Notes: generated by a model from the letters alone, not told the origin. Counted from the first letter of the stretch, positions 25,593 through 34,268 are shown. The stretch is DNA of 64,000 nt from Streptomyces sp. CMB-StM0423 (GCF_002847285.1 NZ_CP025407.1:6389001-6453000), one strand, 5' to 3'. A program made the numbers and translations.

Positions 25593-26229
25593 GTCCGCGC
25601 TCCTTCCGCCCCTCGTCCGCATGGCCGGTCTCGGTGCCGGCGGCGGCGCGCACGCCGCCGCTGGCGCCCAGTTCCTTGCGTAACCGGCCGCGGGCCCGGT
25701 GCAGCCGGGAGCGCACCGTGCCCACGGGCACGTCGAGCGCCTGGGCCACCTCCTCGTACGCCAGGTCCGCCCACGCCACCAGCAGCAGGACGTCGCGCAG
25801 CGCGGGCGACAACCGGGCCAGCGCGGTGGCCAGTTCGCGGCGCACGCCGTCGGCCGTCGCGCGGGCGGCGACGCGGTCCGCGAGCGGCTCGTCGGTCTCG
25901 GCCGGGGCCGGCAGCCGGGAGAGCGCCCGGAACCGGCGGGCCTCCGCGCGCCGGTGCCGGCTCACCAGGTGGGTCGCGATGCCGAACAGCCACGGGCGCA
26001 CGTCGCCGCGCTCCGGGTCGAACCGGTCGCGCAGCCGGAAGGCGGTCGTGAACGTCTCCGCCATGATGTCGTCGGCCGCCTCGTCGCCGAGCCGCCGGGC
26101 CGCGTAGCGGTGGACGTCGGTGGCGTACCGGTCGAAGACCGCGGCGAACGCCTCCGGCTCCGTACGGGACCTGGCGACGATCGACGCGTCGCCCTCCGGC
26201 TCCGTGTAAACGCCCGTCATGCCCCCCAT
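25585..26229 (-). CDS. ECF-type RNA polymerase sigma factor
   Basis: A 214-residue sigma factor. Region 2 (about 25-95) contains AFAAVFDRYATDVHRYAARRLGDEAADDIMAETF and RPWLFGIATHLVSRHRR. Region 4 (about 130-185) contains LARLSPALRDVLLLVAWADLAYEEVAQALDVPVGTVRSRLHRAR. It redirects RNA polymerase, presumably under control of the membrane protein encoded by the overlapping downstream gene. ATG at 26229 was chosen because GGAGG lies 6 nt upstream; an in-frame Met three codons later is the alternative. Targets are not evident in the window. Confidence 0.92.
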   Translation of the reverse strand: MGGMTGVYTEPEGDASIVARSRTEPEAFAAVFDRYATDVHRYAARRLGDEAADDIMAETFTTAFRLRDRFDPERGDVRPWLFGIATHLVSRHRRAEARRFRALSRLPAPAETDEPLADRVAARATADGVRRELATALARLSPALRDVLLLVAWADLAYEEVAQALDVPVGTVRSRLHRARGRLRKELGASGGVRAAAGTETGHADEGRKERGHG

Positions 26230-26341
26230 CGAGCGCCTCCAGAACGTGGTGGACTCCGCCCGCAACCGGGCCTTGCACCACTACTTCGCCCGGGCGACCG
26301 AACGGGTTCCGTCACGGGGACGGGGGTGTCCCCGGGGCCGG

Positions 26342-27028
26342 CTAGACCACCGCGCCGCCGCCCGGCGGCTCGTCGTCATCGTCGCCCCCGGGGCGCATCC
26401 GCGCGACGAGCGTGGCGAAGCCGCCGAGGAAGCCGCCGATGCCGAGCACCGACGACCACCAGGTCATCGGCTGCTGGAAGATGAGCATCCCCAGCAGGAG
26501 CAGCGGGCCGCCGAGGACCGCGAGCCAGGCGAACTTGGTCGTCGTGTCGGCCTTCGGCAGCGGCGGCGGCTCCGGCGGTACGAAGTGGCCCTCGTCGGTC
26601 TCGTCGAGGTCGTCGTCCGACGCCTCGGCGGCCTCCCAGTCGCGCGGTCCCGTACCGGCGGAGAAGACGATGAAGCTCGCGCCGTCACCGCCCCCGGGGC
26701 CGCCGCTCTTCGCGCCGCCGTCCTTGGGGCCGTCGTCCTCGTCCGGGTCCGCCGGGCCCTCCGCGGTGGCGACACCGCCGGAGCCCGCGTCCGCCGGGCC
26801 GCCCTCCGCGCCGCCCGCCGGGCCCTCGTCCTCGGCCGCCGCGCGCGCCGCCCGCTCGTGCGGCGGCTCCACGGAGTCCTCGTCGAACGCCGCGACGATC
26901 TCCGCCCAGGCGGCCTCCTCGTCCAGCGGCGCGCCGCTGGACCCCGTCGGCTCCGCGCCCGCCGGCTCCGTCTCCGCTGGCCCGTCGCCCTGCTGCGGGT
27001 CCTCCCGGTCCGGGTTACGCTCCGCCAC
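26342..27028 (-). CDS. Conserved membrane protein with long acidic N-terminal region
   Basis: A 228-residue protein. Residues 1-165 are low-complexity, rich in Gly, Ala, Pro, Asp and Glu, with a recognisable conserved segment GASFIVFSAGTGPRDWEAAE. Two adjacent transmembrane helices follow (about 167-185 and 190-210, separated by FQQPMTWW), then an acidic GGDDDDEPP tail. It is not an enzyme by any motif I can see. It overlaps the 3' end of the hydrolase gene by 14 nt and is certainly co-transcribed with it. The function is unknown. Confidence 0.75.
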   Translation of the reverse strand: MAERNPDREDPQQGDGPAETEPAGAEPTGSSGAPLDEEAAWAEIVAAFDEDSVEPPHERAARAAAEDEGPAGGAEGGPADAGSGGVATAEGPADPDEDDGPKDGGAKSGGPGGGDGASFIVFSAGTGPRDWEAAEASDDDLDETDEGHFVPPEPPPLPKADTTTKFAWLAVLGGPLLLLGMLIFQQPMTWWSSVLGIGGFLGGFATLVARMRPGGDDDDEPPGGGAVV

Positions 27029-27812
27029 GAGCCCGGGCCTCCTTCCGCTGCTCGCTGCCGTCGGCCGGCGGGGTGAGCCGGCCGATGAAGTCGTCGGTGG
27101 CCGTGAAGATCCGTTCCGCGTCGTGGTCGAGCGTGGCGACGTGGTAGCTGTCCTCCAGCACGGTCTCCGTGACGTCCCGGGACGAGACGCGGCCGAGGAT
27201 GCGGGCCGAGTCCACCGGCGAGACGACGTGGTCGACCCGGCTGTGCAGCACCAGCAGCGGCTGCGTCACCTGGGGCAGCTCGCCGTCGACGCGGGCGAGG
27301 AACTGCCGCAGCGAGTGCGCGGCGTGCAGGGGCACGCGGTCGTAGCCGGTCTCGGTCCTGCCCTCCTTGGCGATGTCGTCGATGACGCCGGGCGAGCTCC
27401 GTACCAGGAAACGGGCCGCGGGCAGGGCCTTCGGCAGCACCCCGTGCAGCTTGTTCAGCGGGTTGACCACGACCACGCCGGCGACCGCGTCCCCGTGCAG
27501 GGCGGCGAGCCGCAGCATCAGCGTGCCGCCCATGGACAGCCCGCACAGGAAGACCCGCGCGCACTGGTCGGACAGCTCGCGCAGCTCCCGGTCCACGGTC
27601 GCGTACCAGTCCTGCCAGCGGGTCACCTGGAGGTCCTGCCAGCGCGTGCCGTGCCCGGGGAGCAGCGGCATGGAGACCGTCAGGCCGCGGGCGGCGAGAT
27701 GCTCGGCCCATGGCCGTACGGACTGGGGTGAGCCGGTGAAGCCGTGGCAGACCAGCACCCCGGTCTCGCCACCCGGCTGGCGGAACGGCTCGGCTCCGGG
27801 AAGGACCGGCAT
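27015..27812 (-). CDS. Alpha/beta-hydrolase (carboxylesterase/monoacylglycerol lipase-like)
   Basis: A 265-residue alpha/beta-hydrolase. HGFTGSPQS gives the oxyanion region, LCGLSMGGTLML the nucleophile elbow (S93), LVLHSRVDHVVSP the acid Asp and DSYHVATLDHD the catalytic His. It resembles Est30-type carboxylesterases and bacterial monoacylglycerol lipases that cleave short acyl esters or lysolipids. The downstream overlapping gene encodes a membrane protein, and the divergent gene an acylglycerol-phosphate acyltransferase, which suggests lipid turnover at the membrane. ATG at 27812 lies about 9 nt after GGAG. Confidence 0.88.
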   Translation of the reverse strand: MPVLPGAEPFRQPGGETGVLVCHGFTGSPQSVRPWAEHLAARGLTVSMPLLPGHGTRWQDLQVTRWQDWYATVDRELRELSDQCARVFLCGLSMGGTLMLRLAALHGDAVAGVVVVNPLNKLHGVLPKALPAARFLVRSSPGVIDDIAKEGRTETGYDRVPLHAAHSLRQFLARVDGELPQVTQPLLVLHSRVDHVVSPVDSARILGRVSSRDVTETVLEDSYHVATLDHDAERIFTATDDFIGRLTPPADGSEQRKEARARGGA

Positions 27813-28011
27813 GGCGGGACTCCGATCGTGTCAGGCGGGCGGCGGATACGTGCCTGGCGCTGTCCTTGAGCGTACTGCCCCGTACGGACGGACGGCCCCC
27901 CGCGGACCCGGCGGGCGCCCCGTGCCGCCCGCGGGCGGCGCCCGCGCCCCCGGATACCGCTCTCCTACCAGGAGCGCTATGGTCACACGAGCGGATCGCA
28001 GGAGGCCCCGG

Positions 28012-28779
28012 TTGTTCTACAGCGCGATGAAGATGTCTCTCGGCAACAGCCTGAGGCTCGTCTTCCGTCCCTGGGTGGAAGGCATGGAGAACGTGCCGGA
28101 GACCGGTGCCGCGATCCTCGCGAGCAACCATCTGTCCTTCTCCGACTCGTTCTTCCTGCCCTCGATGCTGCACCGGAAGGTCACCTTCATCGCGAAGGCG
28201 GAGTACTTCACCACCCCGGGCGTGAAGGGCCGGCTGACGGCGGCCTTCTTCAAGGGCGTCGGGCAGTTGCCCGTCGACCGCTCCGGCAGCCGGGGCGCCG
28301 GCGAGGCGGCGATCAAGAGCGGCCTTGAGGTACTGGAGCGCGGCGAGCTGTTCGGCATCTACCCCGAGGGCACGCGCTCACCCGACGGCCGCCTCTACCG
28401 CGGCAAGCCCGGCGGCCTCGGCCGGCTGGCCCTGCTCAGCGGGGCGCCGGTGCTGCCGGTGGCGATGATCGACACGGAGAAGATCCAGCCGCCGGGGCAG
28501 GTGGTGCCCAAGGTCATGCGGCCGGGCATCCGGATCGGCAAGCCGCTGGACTTCACGCGCTACCAGGGCATGGAGCACGACAGGTTCATCCTGCGTTCGG
28601 TGACCGACGAGGTCATGTACGAGATCATGAAGCTCTCCGGCCAGGAGTACGTGGACGAGTACGCGACGGCGGCCAAGCGGCGGATGGCGGACGACGCCAA
28701 GCGGCGCAAGGCGGAGGAGAAGGCGGCCGAGAAGGCCGACGGCGGCTCCGGTGCCGGCGGGCGGCGCGACGCCGCCTAG
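28012..28779 (+). CDS. 1-acyl-sn-glycerol-3-phosphate acyltransferase (PlsC-like)
   Basis: About 255 residues, membrane-associated. The HX4D catalytic motif is NHLSFSD (H40, D45), followed by FIAKAEYF, the GVGQLPVDRSG segment and the substrate-binding FGIYPEGTRSPDGRLYRGKPG. It acylates lysophosphatidic acid in phospholipid synthesis. The C-terminus is a Lys/Ala/Glu-rich helix (AKRRMADDAKRRKAEEKAAEKA) followed by a Gly-rich end. TTG at 28012 is preceded by GGAGG at a good distance; an ATG at 27979, four nt after AGGAG, is an alternative giving 11 more residues. Confidence 0.9.
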   Translation: MFYSAMKMSLGNSLRLVFRPWVEGMENVPETGAAILASNHLSFSDSFFLPSMLHRKVTFIAKAEYFTTPGVKGRLTAAFFKGVGQLPVDRSGSRGAGEAAIKSGLEVLERGELFGIYPEGTRSPDGRLYRGKPGGLGRLALLSGAPVLPVAMIDTEKIQPPGQVVPKVMRPGIRIGKPLDFTRYQGMEHDRFILRSVTDEVMYEIMKLSGQEYVDEYATAAKRRMADDAKRRKAEEKAAEKADGGSGAGGRRDAA

Positions 28780-28815
28780 CGCGGCGGTCCGCGTGCGGGA
28801 GGGAGAGTCGGGGCG

Positions 28816-30039
28816 ATGGCCGGGCAGAGCAAGCGGCGGATGTCGGTGGAGCAGCCGCTGTGGCAGGCGCTGACGTACTTCCGGGTGCTGACGCTCGCGT
28901 ACGCGGTGGCGCAGTTCGTACCCCGCCACGACGATGTCGCGCGGCCGGCGCTGGGCTGGGCGTACTTCGCGGTCCTCACGCTGTGGACGCTGGTCACCTT
29001 CCGCCGGGTCTCGTCGGCGGAGCGCTGCACGTACCCCTTCCTCGCGGCGGACATCACGCTCACGCTGACCGGCATCCTGCTGACGATCCCGGTGGAGACG
29101 CCGGCGCGCATCGACGACGGCGCGAGCACGCTGCCGTCGATCTGGGCGGCGGGCTCGGTGCTGGGCTTCGCGGTCAAGGGCGGCTGGCGCTGGGGCGCGG
29201 CGTCGTCGGCGGCGGTGGGGCTGTCGAACATCGTGCAGCGCGGCGAGGTCGTGCAGGACAACTTCCACAACATCGTGCTGCTGATGGTCGCGTCGACGGC
29301 GATCGGCTACATCGTGGAGGTCGCGCGGACCAGTGAGCGGACGCTGGCCCGGGCGCTGCAGATCGAGGCGGCCACGCGGGAGCGGGAGCGGCTGGCGCGC
29401 GACATCCACGACAGCGTGTTGCAGGTGCTGGCGCTGGTACAGCGCCGCGGGGCGGCGATCGGCGGTGAGGCGAAGGAACTGGGCCGGCTGGCGGGGGAGC
29501 AGGAGGCGGCGCTGCGGACGCTGGTGATGGGCGCGACGCTGCCGGGACAGCGGACGGCGCCGCCGGCGGAACGCTCCGCCGGTCCGGCGGGCGGGGTCCC
29601 TGAACCCGCAGGCCCGGAGGGGGAGGCGGAGGAGCTGTCCCTCAGGCTGCTCCTGCTGTCGCTGGGCGGCCCGGGTGTCTCGGTCGCGGAGCCGGGCACG
29701 CCGGTGGCACTGCCGGCGCACGCGGCCCGGGAGTTGGCGGCGGCGGTGGCGGCGGCGCTGGACAACGTACGGGCGCACGTGGGCGCGGAGGCGCGGGCGT
29801 GGGTGCTGCTGGAGGAGGAGCCGGACGGCACGGTGGTGGTGACCGTACGGGACGAGGGCCCCGGTATCCCCCGGGGCCGCCTGGCGGCGGCGGAGGCGGA
29901 GGGCCGCCTGGGGGTGGCCCAGTCCATCCGCGGCCGCCTGCGGGACCTGGGCGGCACGGCGGAGTGGGTCTCGACCCCGGGCCAGGGCACGGAAGTAGAA
30001 CTCAGCCTCCCCCCACAGACCGCCCCCCTCCCCAGATGA
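28816..30039 (+). CDS. macS: Sensor histidine kinase MacS
   Basis: A 407-residue kinase of the NarL-partner type. The N-terminal half (about 15-170) holds the DUF5931 membrane sensor with about four helices (TLAYAVAQFV, AYFAVLTLWTLV, ADITLTLTGILLTI, NIVLLMVASTAIGYIV). The HisKA_3 phospho-acceptor is H198 in RLARDIHDSVLQVLALVQRRG. The HATPase at the C-terminus has VRDEGPGIPRGRL. It pairs with the LuxR-type regulator downstream. The order acyltransferase, kinase, regulator, phosphofructokinase matches S. coelicolor SCO2120-SCO2121, described as MacRS, which controls morphogenesis-related membrane-protein genes. Confidence 0.9.
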   Translation: MAGQSKRRMSVEQPLWQALTYFRVLTLAYAVAQFVPRHDDVARPALGWAYFAVLTLWTLVTFRRVSSAERCTYPFLAADITLTLTGILLTIPVETPARIDDGASTLPSIWAAGSVLGFAVKGGWRWGAASSAAVGLSNIVQRGEVVQDNFHNIVLLMVASTAIGYIVEVARTSERTLARALQIEAATRERERLARDIHDSVLQVLALVQRRGAAIGGEAKELGRLAGEQEAALRTLVMGATLPGQRTAPPAERSAGPAGGVPEPAGPEGEAEELSLRLLLLSLGGPGVSVAEPGTPVALPAHAARELAAAVAAALDNVRAHVGAEARAWVLLEEEPDGTVVVTVRDEGPGIPRGRLAAAEAEGRLGVAQSIRGRLRDLGGTAEWVSTPGQGTEVELSLPPQTAPLPR

Positions 30040-30340
30040 CCCCCGCGGCCGAAGGCGGCGAGACCCGACGGTTCCCCCTTCCGGGTACACCCCCGGCGGG
30101 CGCCTCCCGCCGAAGGCGGTGCCGCGCCGGTCGTGCCCGCCGCTCCGCCGCCCTCTCGTCCGCACGCCCCCGCCGGAGGCGTTACATGTCCATTCCCGCG
30201 TCCGCCCGCACGCTCTCACCTGCTCCGGAGCGCCGTCGTCCGTACGTCCCCGCGGGAGGCGATACGTGCCGAGGCGGGATACATGCGCCACCATGGTTCC
30301 CGGACGGTGTCCGTCCGGTAGTGGCAGGGAGGGAGTCGAG
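30040..30340 (+). repeat. 301-nt macS-macR spacer with imperfect repeats
   Basis: No gene. Three imperfect copies of GGAGGCG(T/A)TACATG-like sequence lie at about 30174, 30252 and 30270 (variants GGAGGCGTTACATG, GGAGGCGATACGTG and GAGGCGGGATACATG). They may be transcription-factor sites or remnants of a local duplication. GGGAGGGAG at about 30328-30336 is the ribosome binding site for macR. The long spacer is unusual between a kinase and its cognate regulator. Confidence 0.45.
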
Positions 30341-31018
30341 GTGGGCGGAGAAGGCAGCGGTGGGGTCCGGGTGATGGTCGTCGACGACCACCCCATGTGG
30401 CGTGATGCCGTGGCCCGGGACCTGGCGGCCGCCGGGTTCGACGTGGTGGCCACCGCCGGCGACGGGCCGCAGGCCGTGCGGCGGGCGCGCGCCGCCGCGC
30501 CGGACGTGCTCGTGCTGGATCTCAACCTGCCCGGGCTGCCCGGCGTGCAGGTCTGCAAGGAGGTCGTCGGCGCCCAGCCCGGCGTGCGGGTGCTCGTGCT
30601 CTCCGCCAGCGGCGAGCACGCCGACGTCCTCGAAGCCGTCAAGTGCGGCGCCACCGGCTACCTCGTGAAGTCCGCCAGCACCGAGGAGTTGACCGACGCC
30701 GTCCACCGGACCGCCCAGGGCGACCCGGTGTTCACCCCCGGCCTCGCCGGCCTCGTGCTCGGCGAGTACCGCCGGCTCGCCGGCGAGCCCGTCGCCGAGA
30801 ACGCCGACGAGCCCGAGGTGCCCAAGCTCACCGACCGCGAGACCGAGGTGCTGCGCCTCGTCGCCAAGGGGCTCTCGTACAAGCAGATCGCCGAACGCCT
30901 GGTCATCTCCCACCGCACGGTCCAGAACCACGTGCAGAACACCCTCGGCAAGCTCCAGCTCCACAACCGCGTCGAGCTCGTCCGCTACGCCATCGAGCGC
31001 GGCCTCGACGACGACTGA
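30341..31018 (+). CDS. macR: LuxR/NarL-family response regulator MacR
   Basis: A 225-residue regulator. The receiver domain (about 10-130) has VVDDHP, phospho-acceptor D60 in LVLDLNLPG, and K in YLVKSAS. The LuxR-type HTH (about 157-220) is LTDRETEVLRLVAKGLSYKQIAERLVISHRTVQNHVQNTLGKL. GTG at 30341 was chosen for the strong GGGAGGGAG 5-6 nt upstream. It is the cognate regulator for the preceding kinase. The known S. coelicolor MacR operator (16-bp palindrome TGAGTAC-NN-GTACTCA, as I recall) has a near match elsewhere in this window at 49965-49980. Confidence 0.92.
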   Translation: MGGEGSGGVRVMVVDDHPMWRDAVARDLAAAGFDVVATAGDGPQAVRRARAAAPDVLVLDLNLPGLPGVQVCKEVVGAQPGVRVLVLSASGEHADVLEAVKCGATGYLVKSASTEELTDAVHRTAQGDPVFTPGLAGLVLGEYRRLAGEPVAENADEPEVPKLTDRETEVLRLVAKGLSYKQIAERLVISHRTVQNHVQNTLGKLQLHNRVELVRYAIERGLDDD

Positions 31019-31175
31019 GCCCGTCTCCCTCATACCCTCCCGGTCCCCCCTCCGGGTGAAGTCCGCCCCCTAATTGACAGGTTGGTGCGTGAATCCCGCT
31101 CGCTCCGTGTCGTGTGAGGTGGATCACCGTTAGCGTTGCTGCAGCGGGGTCACGACCGTCAGAAGGGAACCTGTG

Positions 31176-32204
31176 ATGCGGGTAGGAGTACTGACCGGTG
31201 GCGGTGACTGCCCCGGGCTCAACGCGGTCATCCGGGCCGTCGTCCGCAAGGGCGTCCAGGAGTACGGGTACGAGTTCACCGGCTTCCGGGACGGCTGGCG
31301 CGGACCGCTGGAGGCCGACACCGTCACCCTGGACATCCCCGCCGTCCGCGGCATCCTGCCGCGCGGCGGAACGATCCTCGGGTCGTCGCGCACCAACCCC
31401 CTGAAGGTCGAGGGGGGCATCAAGCGCATCAAGGAGAACATGGCGAAGCTGGAGGTGGACTCCCTCATCGCCATCGGCGGCGAGGACACCCTCGGCGTCG
31501 CCCAGCGGCTCGCAGACGAGTACGGCATCAAGGTCATCGGCGTCCCGAAGACCATCGACAACGACCTCTCCGCCACCGACTACACCTTCGGCTTCGACAC
31601 CGCGGTCAACATCGCGACCGAGGCCATCGACCGGCTGCACACCACGGCCGAGTCCCACATGCGCGTCCTCGTCGTCGAGGTGATGGGACGGCACGCCGGC
31701 TGGATCGCCCTGCACTCCGGGCTCGCCGGCGGCGCGAACGTGATCCTCATCCCCGAGCAGCGCTTCGACGTCGAGAAGGTCTGCGGCTGGGTGACCTCCC
31801 GCTTCAAGGCCAGCTACGCACCCATCGTGTGCGTGGCGGAGGGCGCGATGCCCAAGGACGGCGACATGGTGCTCAAGGACGAGTCCCTGGACGCCTTCGG
31901 CCACGTCCGGCTGTCGGGCGTCGGCGAGTGGCTTGCCAAGGAGATCGAGCGGCGCACCGGCAAGGAGGCCCGCACGACGGTCCTGGGGCACGTGCAGCGC
32001 GGCGGTACGCCCAGCGCGTACGACCGCTGGCTCGCCAGCCGTTTCGGGCTGCACGCGATCGAGGCCGTGCACGACGAGGACTGGGGCAAGATGGTCGCCC
32101 TCCAGGGCACGGACGTGGTGCGGGTGCCGCTCGCCGCCGCCACGGCGCGGATCAAGACCGTGGACCCGAAGCTGTACGAGGAGGTCGGCGTCTTCTTCGG
32201 CTGA
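31176..32204 (+). CDS. pfkA: Group III 6-phosphofructokinase, probably PPi-type
   Basis: A 342-residue phosphofructokinase of the actinobacterial group III type. It carries TGGGDCPGLNAVIRAVV, the phosphoryl-donor loop GGEDT (D104), PKTIDND (K125), MGRHAGW and GHVQRGGTPS. In this superfamily Gly at the 104 position and Gly at 124 give ATP use, while Asp and Lys mark pyrophosphate-dependent enzymes; both PPi markers are present here. It converts fructose-6-phosphate to the bisphosphate, and if PPi-linked this would be reversible. ATG at 31176 is preferred to the GTG one codon before it, with GAAGGGA upstream. A bidirectional terminator follows at 32208. Confidence 0.92.
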   Translation: MRVGVLTGGGDCPGLNAVIRAVVRKGVQEYGYEFTGFRDGWRGPLEADTVTLDIPAVRGILPRGGTILGSSRTNPLKVEGGIKRIKENMAKLEVDSLIAIGGEDTLGVAQRLADEYGIKVIGVPKTIDNDLSATDYTFGFDTAVNIATEAIDRLHTTAESHMRVLVVEVMGRHAGWIALHSGLAGGANVILIPEQRFDVEKVCGWVTSRFKASYAPIVCVAEGAMPKDGDMVLKDESLDAFGHVRLSGVGEWLAKEIERRTGKEARTTVLGHVQRGGTPSAYDRWLASRFGLHAIEAVHDEDWGKMVALQGTDVVRVPLAAATARIKTVDPKLYEEVGVFFG

Positions 32205-32207
32205 GCC

Positions 32208-32237
32208 GCGGTGCGGGCCGGCGGCGGCCCGCACCGC
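32208..32237. terminator. Strong hairpin between convergent pfkA and trpE
   Basis: GCGGTGCGGGCC (32208-32219) and GGCCCGCACCGC (32226-32237) form a perfect 12-bp GC-rich stem with a 6-nt loop, 4 nt after the pfkA stop and 22 nt after the trpE stop on the other strand. There is no U tract, as is common in high-GC actinobacteria. It probably terminates both genes. Confidence 0.7.
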
Positions 32238-32258
32238 GCCCGCCGCCGGCCCGCACCC

Positions 32259-34268
32259 TCAGCCCCGTACCAGCACCGCCGCCAGCAACTGCCGCACCAG
32301 CCGGTCGCCGTCCAGCGTCAGCACCGACTCCGGATGGAACTGCACCCCGGCGAAGCCGGGCCCGCGCAGCGCGTGCACGTCGCCGCTGCGCGGGTCGCGG
32401 CTCAGCTCGACGCCGCGCGCCGCCAGCGCGGCCGCGGCGGCGTCGTCGCAGCGCGCGGTGTACGTGCTGTAGAAGCCGGCCGTCTCCGGCCGGCCGAAGA
32501 AGTCGATCTCCTCCTGCGCCCCCTGGTACGGCACGTCCTTGCGGACCAGGGGCAACCCCAGCTCGGCGGCGAGGAGTTCGTGGCCCAGGCAGACGCCGAG
32601 CAGGCCGTGCCGGTGTCCCGCCAGCAGCTCGCCGGCCAGCCCGCGCAGGAAGCGCATCTTCGGGTCCGCGGTGTCCGCGGGGTCGCCGGGGCCCGGCCCG
32701 AGCACGACGGGCCCCTCGTGCGCCAGCGCTGCGTCCCGTACGCCGGGCGCGTCGAAGCGGCGTACGTCCACCTCCGCGCCGGACGCGCGCAGGACGTGCG
32801 CGAGCATCGCGGTGAACGTGTCCTCGCCGTCGACCACCAGCACCCGTCCGGGCACGGCTCCCGCCGCCGAAGGATCCTGCACCCGCTGCATGCGCAGCCA
32901 GAACGGCGACAGGTGCGTCCTGCGGGCCGCCAGCGCCGCCTGCACCTCCGGGTCCGCCGCGAAGCGCGGCCCGGCCCCGTCCGCGGGCCGCGGGGGCGCG
33001 GGCCGTACGCCGAGCGCGGCGAGCACCCCGGCGGCCTTGGCGTGAGTCTCGGCGACCTCGTCGGCCGGCCGGGAGCCGCGGACCAGCGTGGCGCCGACGG
33101 GCACCCGCAGCAGGCCGTCCGCGGCGATGTCGGCGGTGCGGATGAGGATGGGGGAGTCCAGGGTCTGCGCGCCGCCGGCGTCGCGGCCGAGGAGGGCGAG
33201 GGCGCCGGCGTAGTAGCCGCGGCCGCCCGCCTCGTAGCGCTCGATGACGCGGCAGGCGTTCTGCACGGGCGAGCCGGTCACCGTCGCGGCGAACATCGTC
33301 TCGCGCAGCACGTCGCGCGCGTCGAGCGCGGTGCGCCCGCGCAGTTCGTACTCGGTGTGCGCCAGGTGCGCCATCTCCTTCAGCCGCGGCCCGACGACCA
33401 CGCCGCCCTCCCGCGCGACCGTGCACATCATCTTCAGCTCCTCGTCGACGACCATGGAGAGCTCCTCGATCTCCTTGGCGTCGTGCAGGAACGCGAGCAG
33501 TCCGCTTCTGCCGGGGCCGCCGGGCGGGTAGCGGTACGTGCCGCTGATGGGGTTCATCACGACGGTGCCGCCGGTCATCCGCACGTGCACCTCGGGGCTG
33601 GCGCCGACGAGGGTGCGCACGCCCGGGCGGTGCACGACGAAGGTCCAGTACGCGCCCTGCTCGCCGGCCAGCAGCCGGCGGAAGAGGGCGAGGGCGTCGG
33701 CGGCGCCGAAGCCGTCGACGCGGCCCTCGTAGGTGCGCCGGATGACGAAGTTGGCGCCCTCGCCGGTGCCGATCTCGTCGGCGAGTACGCGGCCGACGAT
33801 GCCCGCGTACTCCTCGTCCGGCACGTCGAAGCCGCCGCCGTCGACGCGGACGCCGTGCGCGGGCAGGGCGTCGAGCAGCGCGGCGGCGGGCAGCTCGTGG
33901 ACCTCGTCGGGGACGAGCACGGCCAGCGGCGTGCCGTCGTCGCGGACGTCGAAGCCGCGCTCGCGGATCTGCCGGTACGGCACGAGCGCGAGCGCGCCGA
34001 CGGCGCCGGGCGCCGGGCTGTCGGGGATGTCCGCGAGCCGGTCCACTTCGTGGACGGCGCCGAGGAGGACCTCGACGGGCGCGTCGGGGCGGCCCGGGGT
34101 GCCGCGGCGGAGGACGGCGAACGGCGGCGCGCCGTCGGCCAGCAGCCGGCGGACCAGGGCGGCGGTATCCGGGGCGGCGTCCGGAGCCGGGTCCTGGGCG
34201 GCGGATCGGGGCTCGCCGTCCCCGTCCTCCGGCCGGTCCTGCGGGCGTGACCTGGGGGAATGCTGCAC
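32259..34268 (-). CDS. trpE: Fused anthranilate synthase (TrpE-TrpG in one chain)
   Basis: A 669-residue enzyme converting chorismate and glutamine to anthranilate. The N-terminal chorismate-binding component I spans about 40-430, with NFVIRRTYEGRVDGF, VGASPEVHVRM, MNPISGTYR, EELSMVVDEELKMMCTVA and TGSPVQNACRVIERYE. The C-terminal class I glutamine amidotransferase (about 475-669) has nucleophile C560 in LLGVCLGHELLA and the dyad in VQFHPES (H645, E647). The single-chain architecture is known from Streptomyces TrpEG proteins. It is preceded by a tryptophan leader peptide and attenuator (34313-34421). It does not adjoin other trp genes; the DAHP synthase gene is divergent. Confidence 0.95.
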   Translation of the reverse strand: MQHSPRSRPQDRPEDGDGEPRSAAQDPAPDAAPDTAALVRRLLADGAPPFAVLRRGTPGRPDAPVEVLLGAVHEVDRLADIPDSPAPGAVGALALVPYRQIRERGFDVRDDGTPLAVLVPDEVHELPAAALLDALPAHGVRVDGGGFDVPDEEYAGIVGRVLADEIGTGEGANFVIRRTYEGRVDGFGAADALALFRRLLAGEQGAYWTFVVHRPGVRTLVGASPEVHVRMTGGTVVMNPISGTYRYPPGGPGRSGLLAFLHDAKEIEELSMVVDEELKMMCTVAREGGVVVGPRLKEMAHLAHTEYELRGRTALDARDVLRETMFAATVTGSPVQNACRVIERYEAGGRGYYAGALALLGRDAGGAQTLDSPILIRTADIAADGLLRVPVGATLVRGSRPADEVAETHAKAAGVLAALGVRPAPPRPADGAGPRFAADPEVQAALAARRTHLSPFWLRMQRVQDPSAAGAVPGRVLVVDGEDTFTAMLAHVLRASGAEVDVRRFDAPGVRDAALAHEGPVVLGPGPGDPADTADPKMRFLRGLAGELLAGHRHGLLGVCLGHELLAAELGLPLVRKDVPYQGAQEEIDFFGRPETAGFYSTYTARCDDAAAAALAARGVELSRDPRSGDVHALRGPGFAGVQFHPESVLTLDGDRLVRQLLAAVLVRG

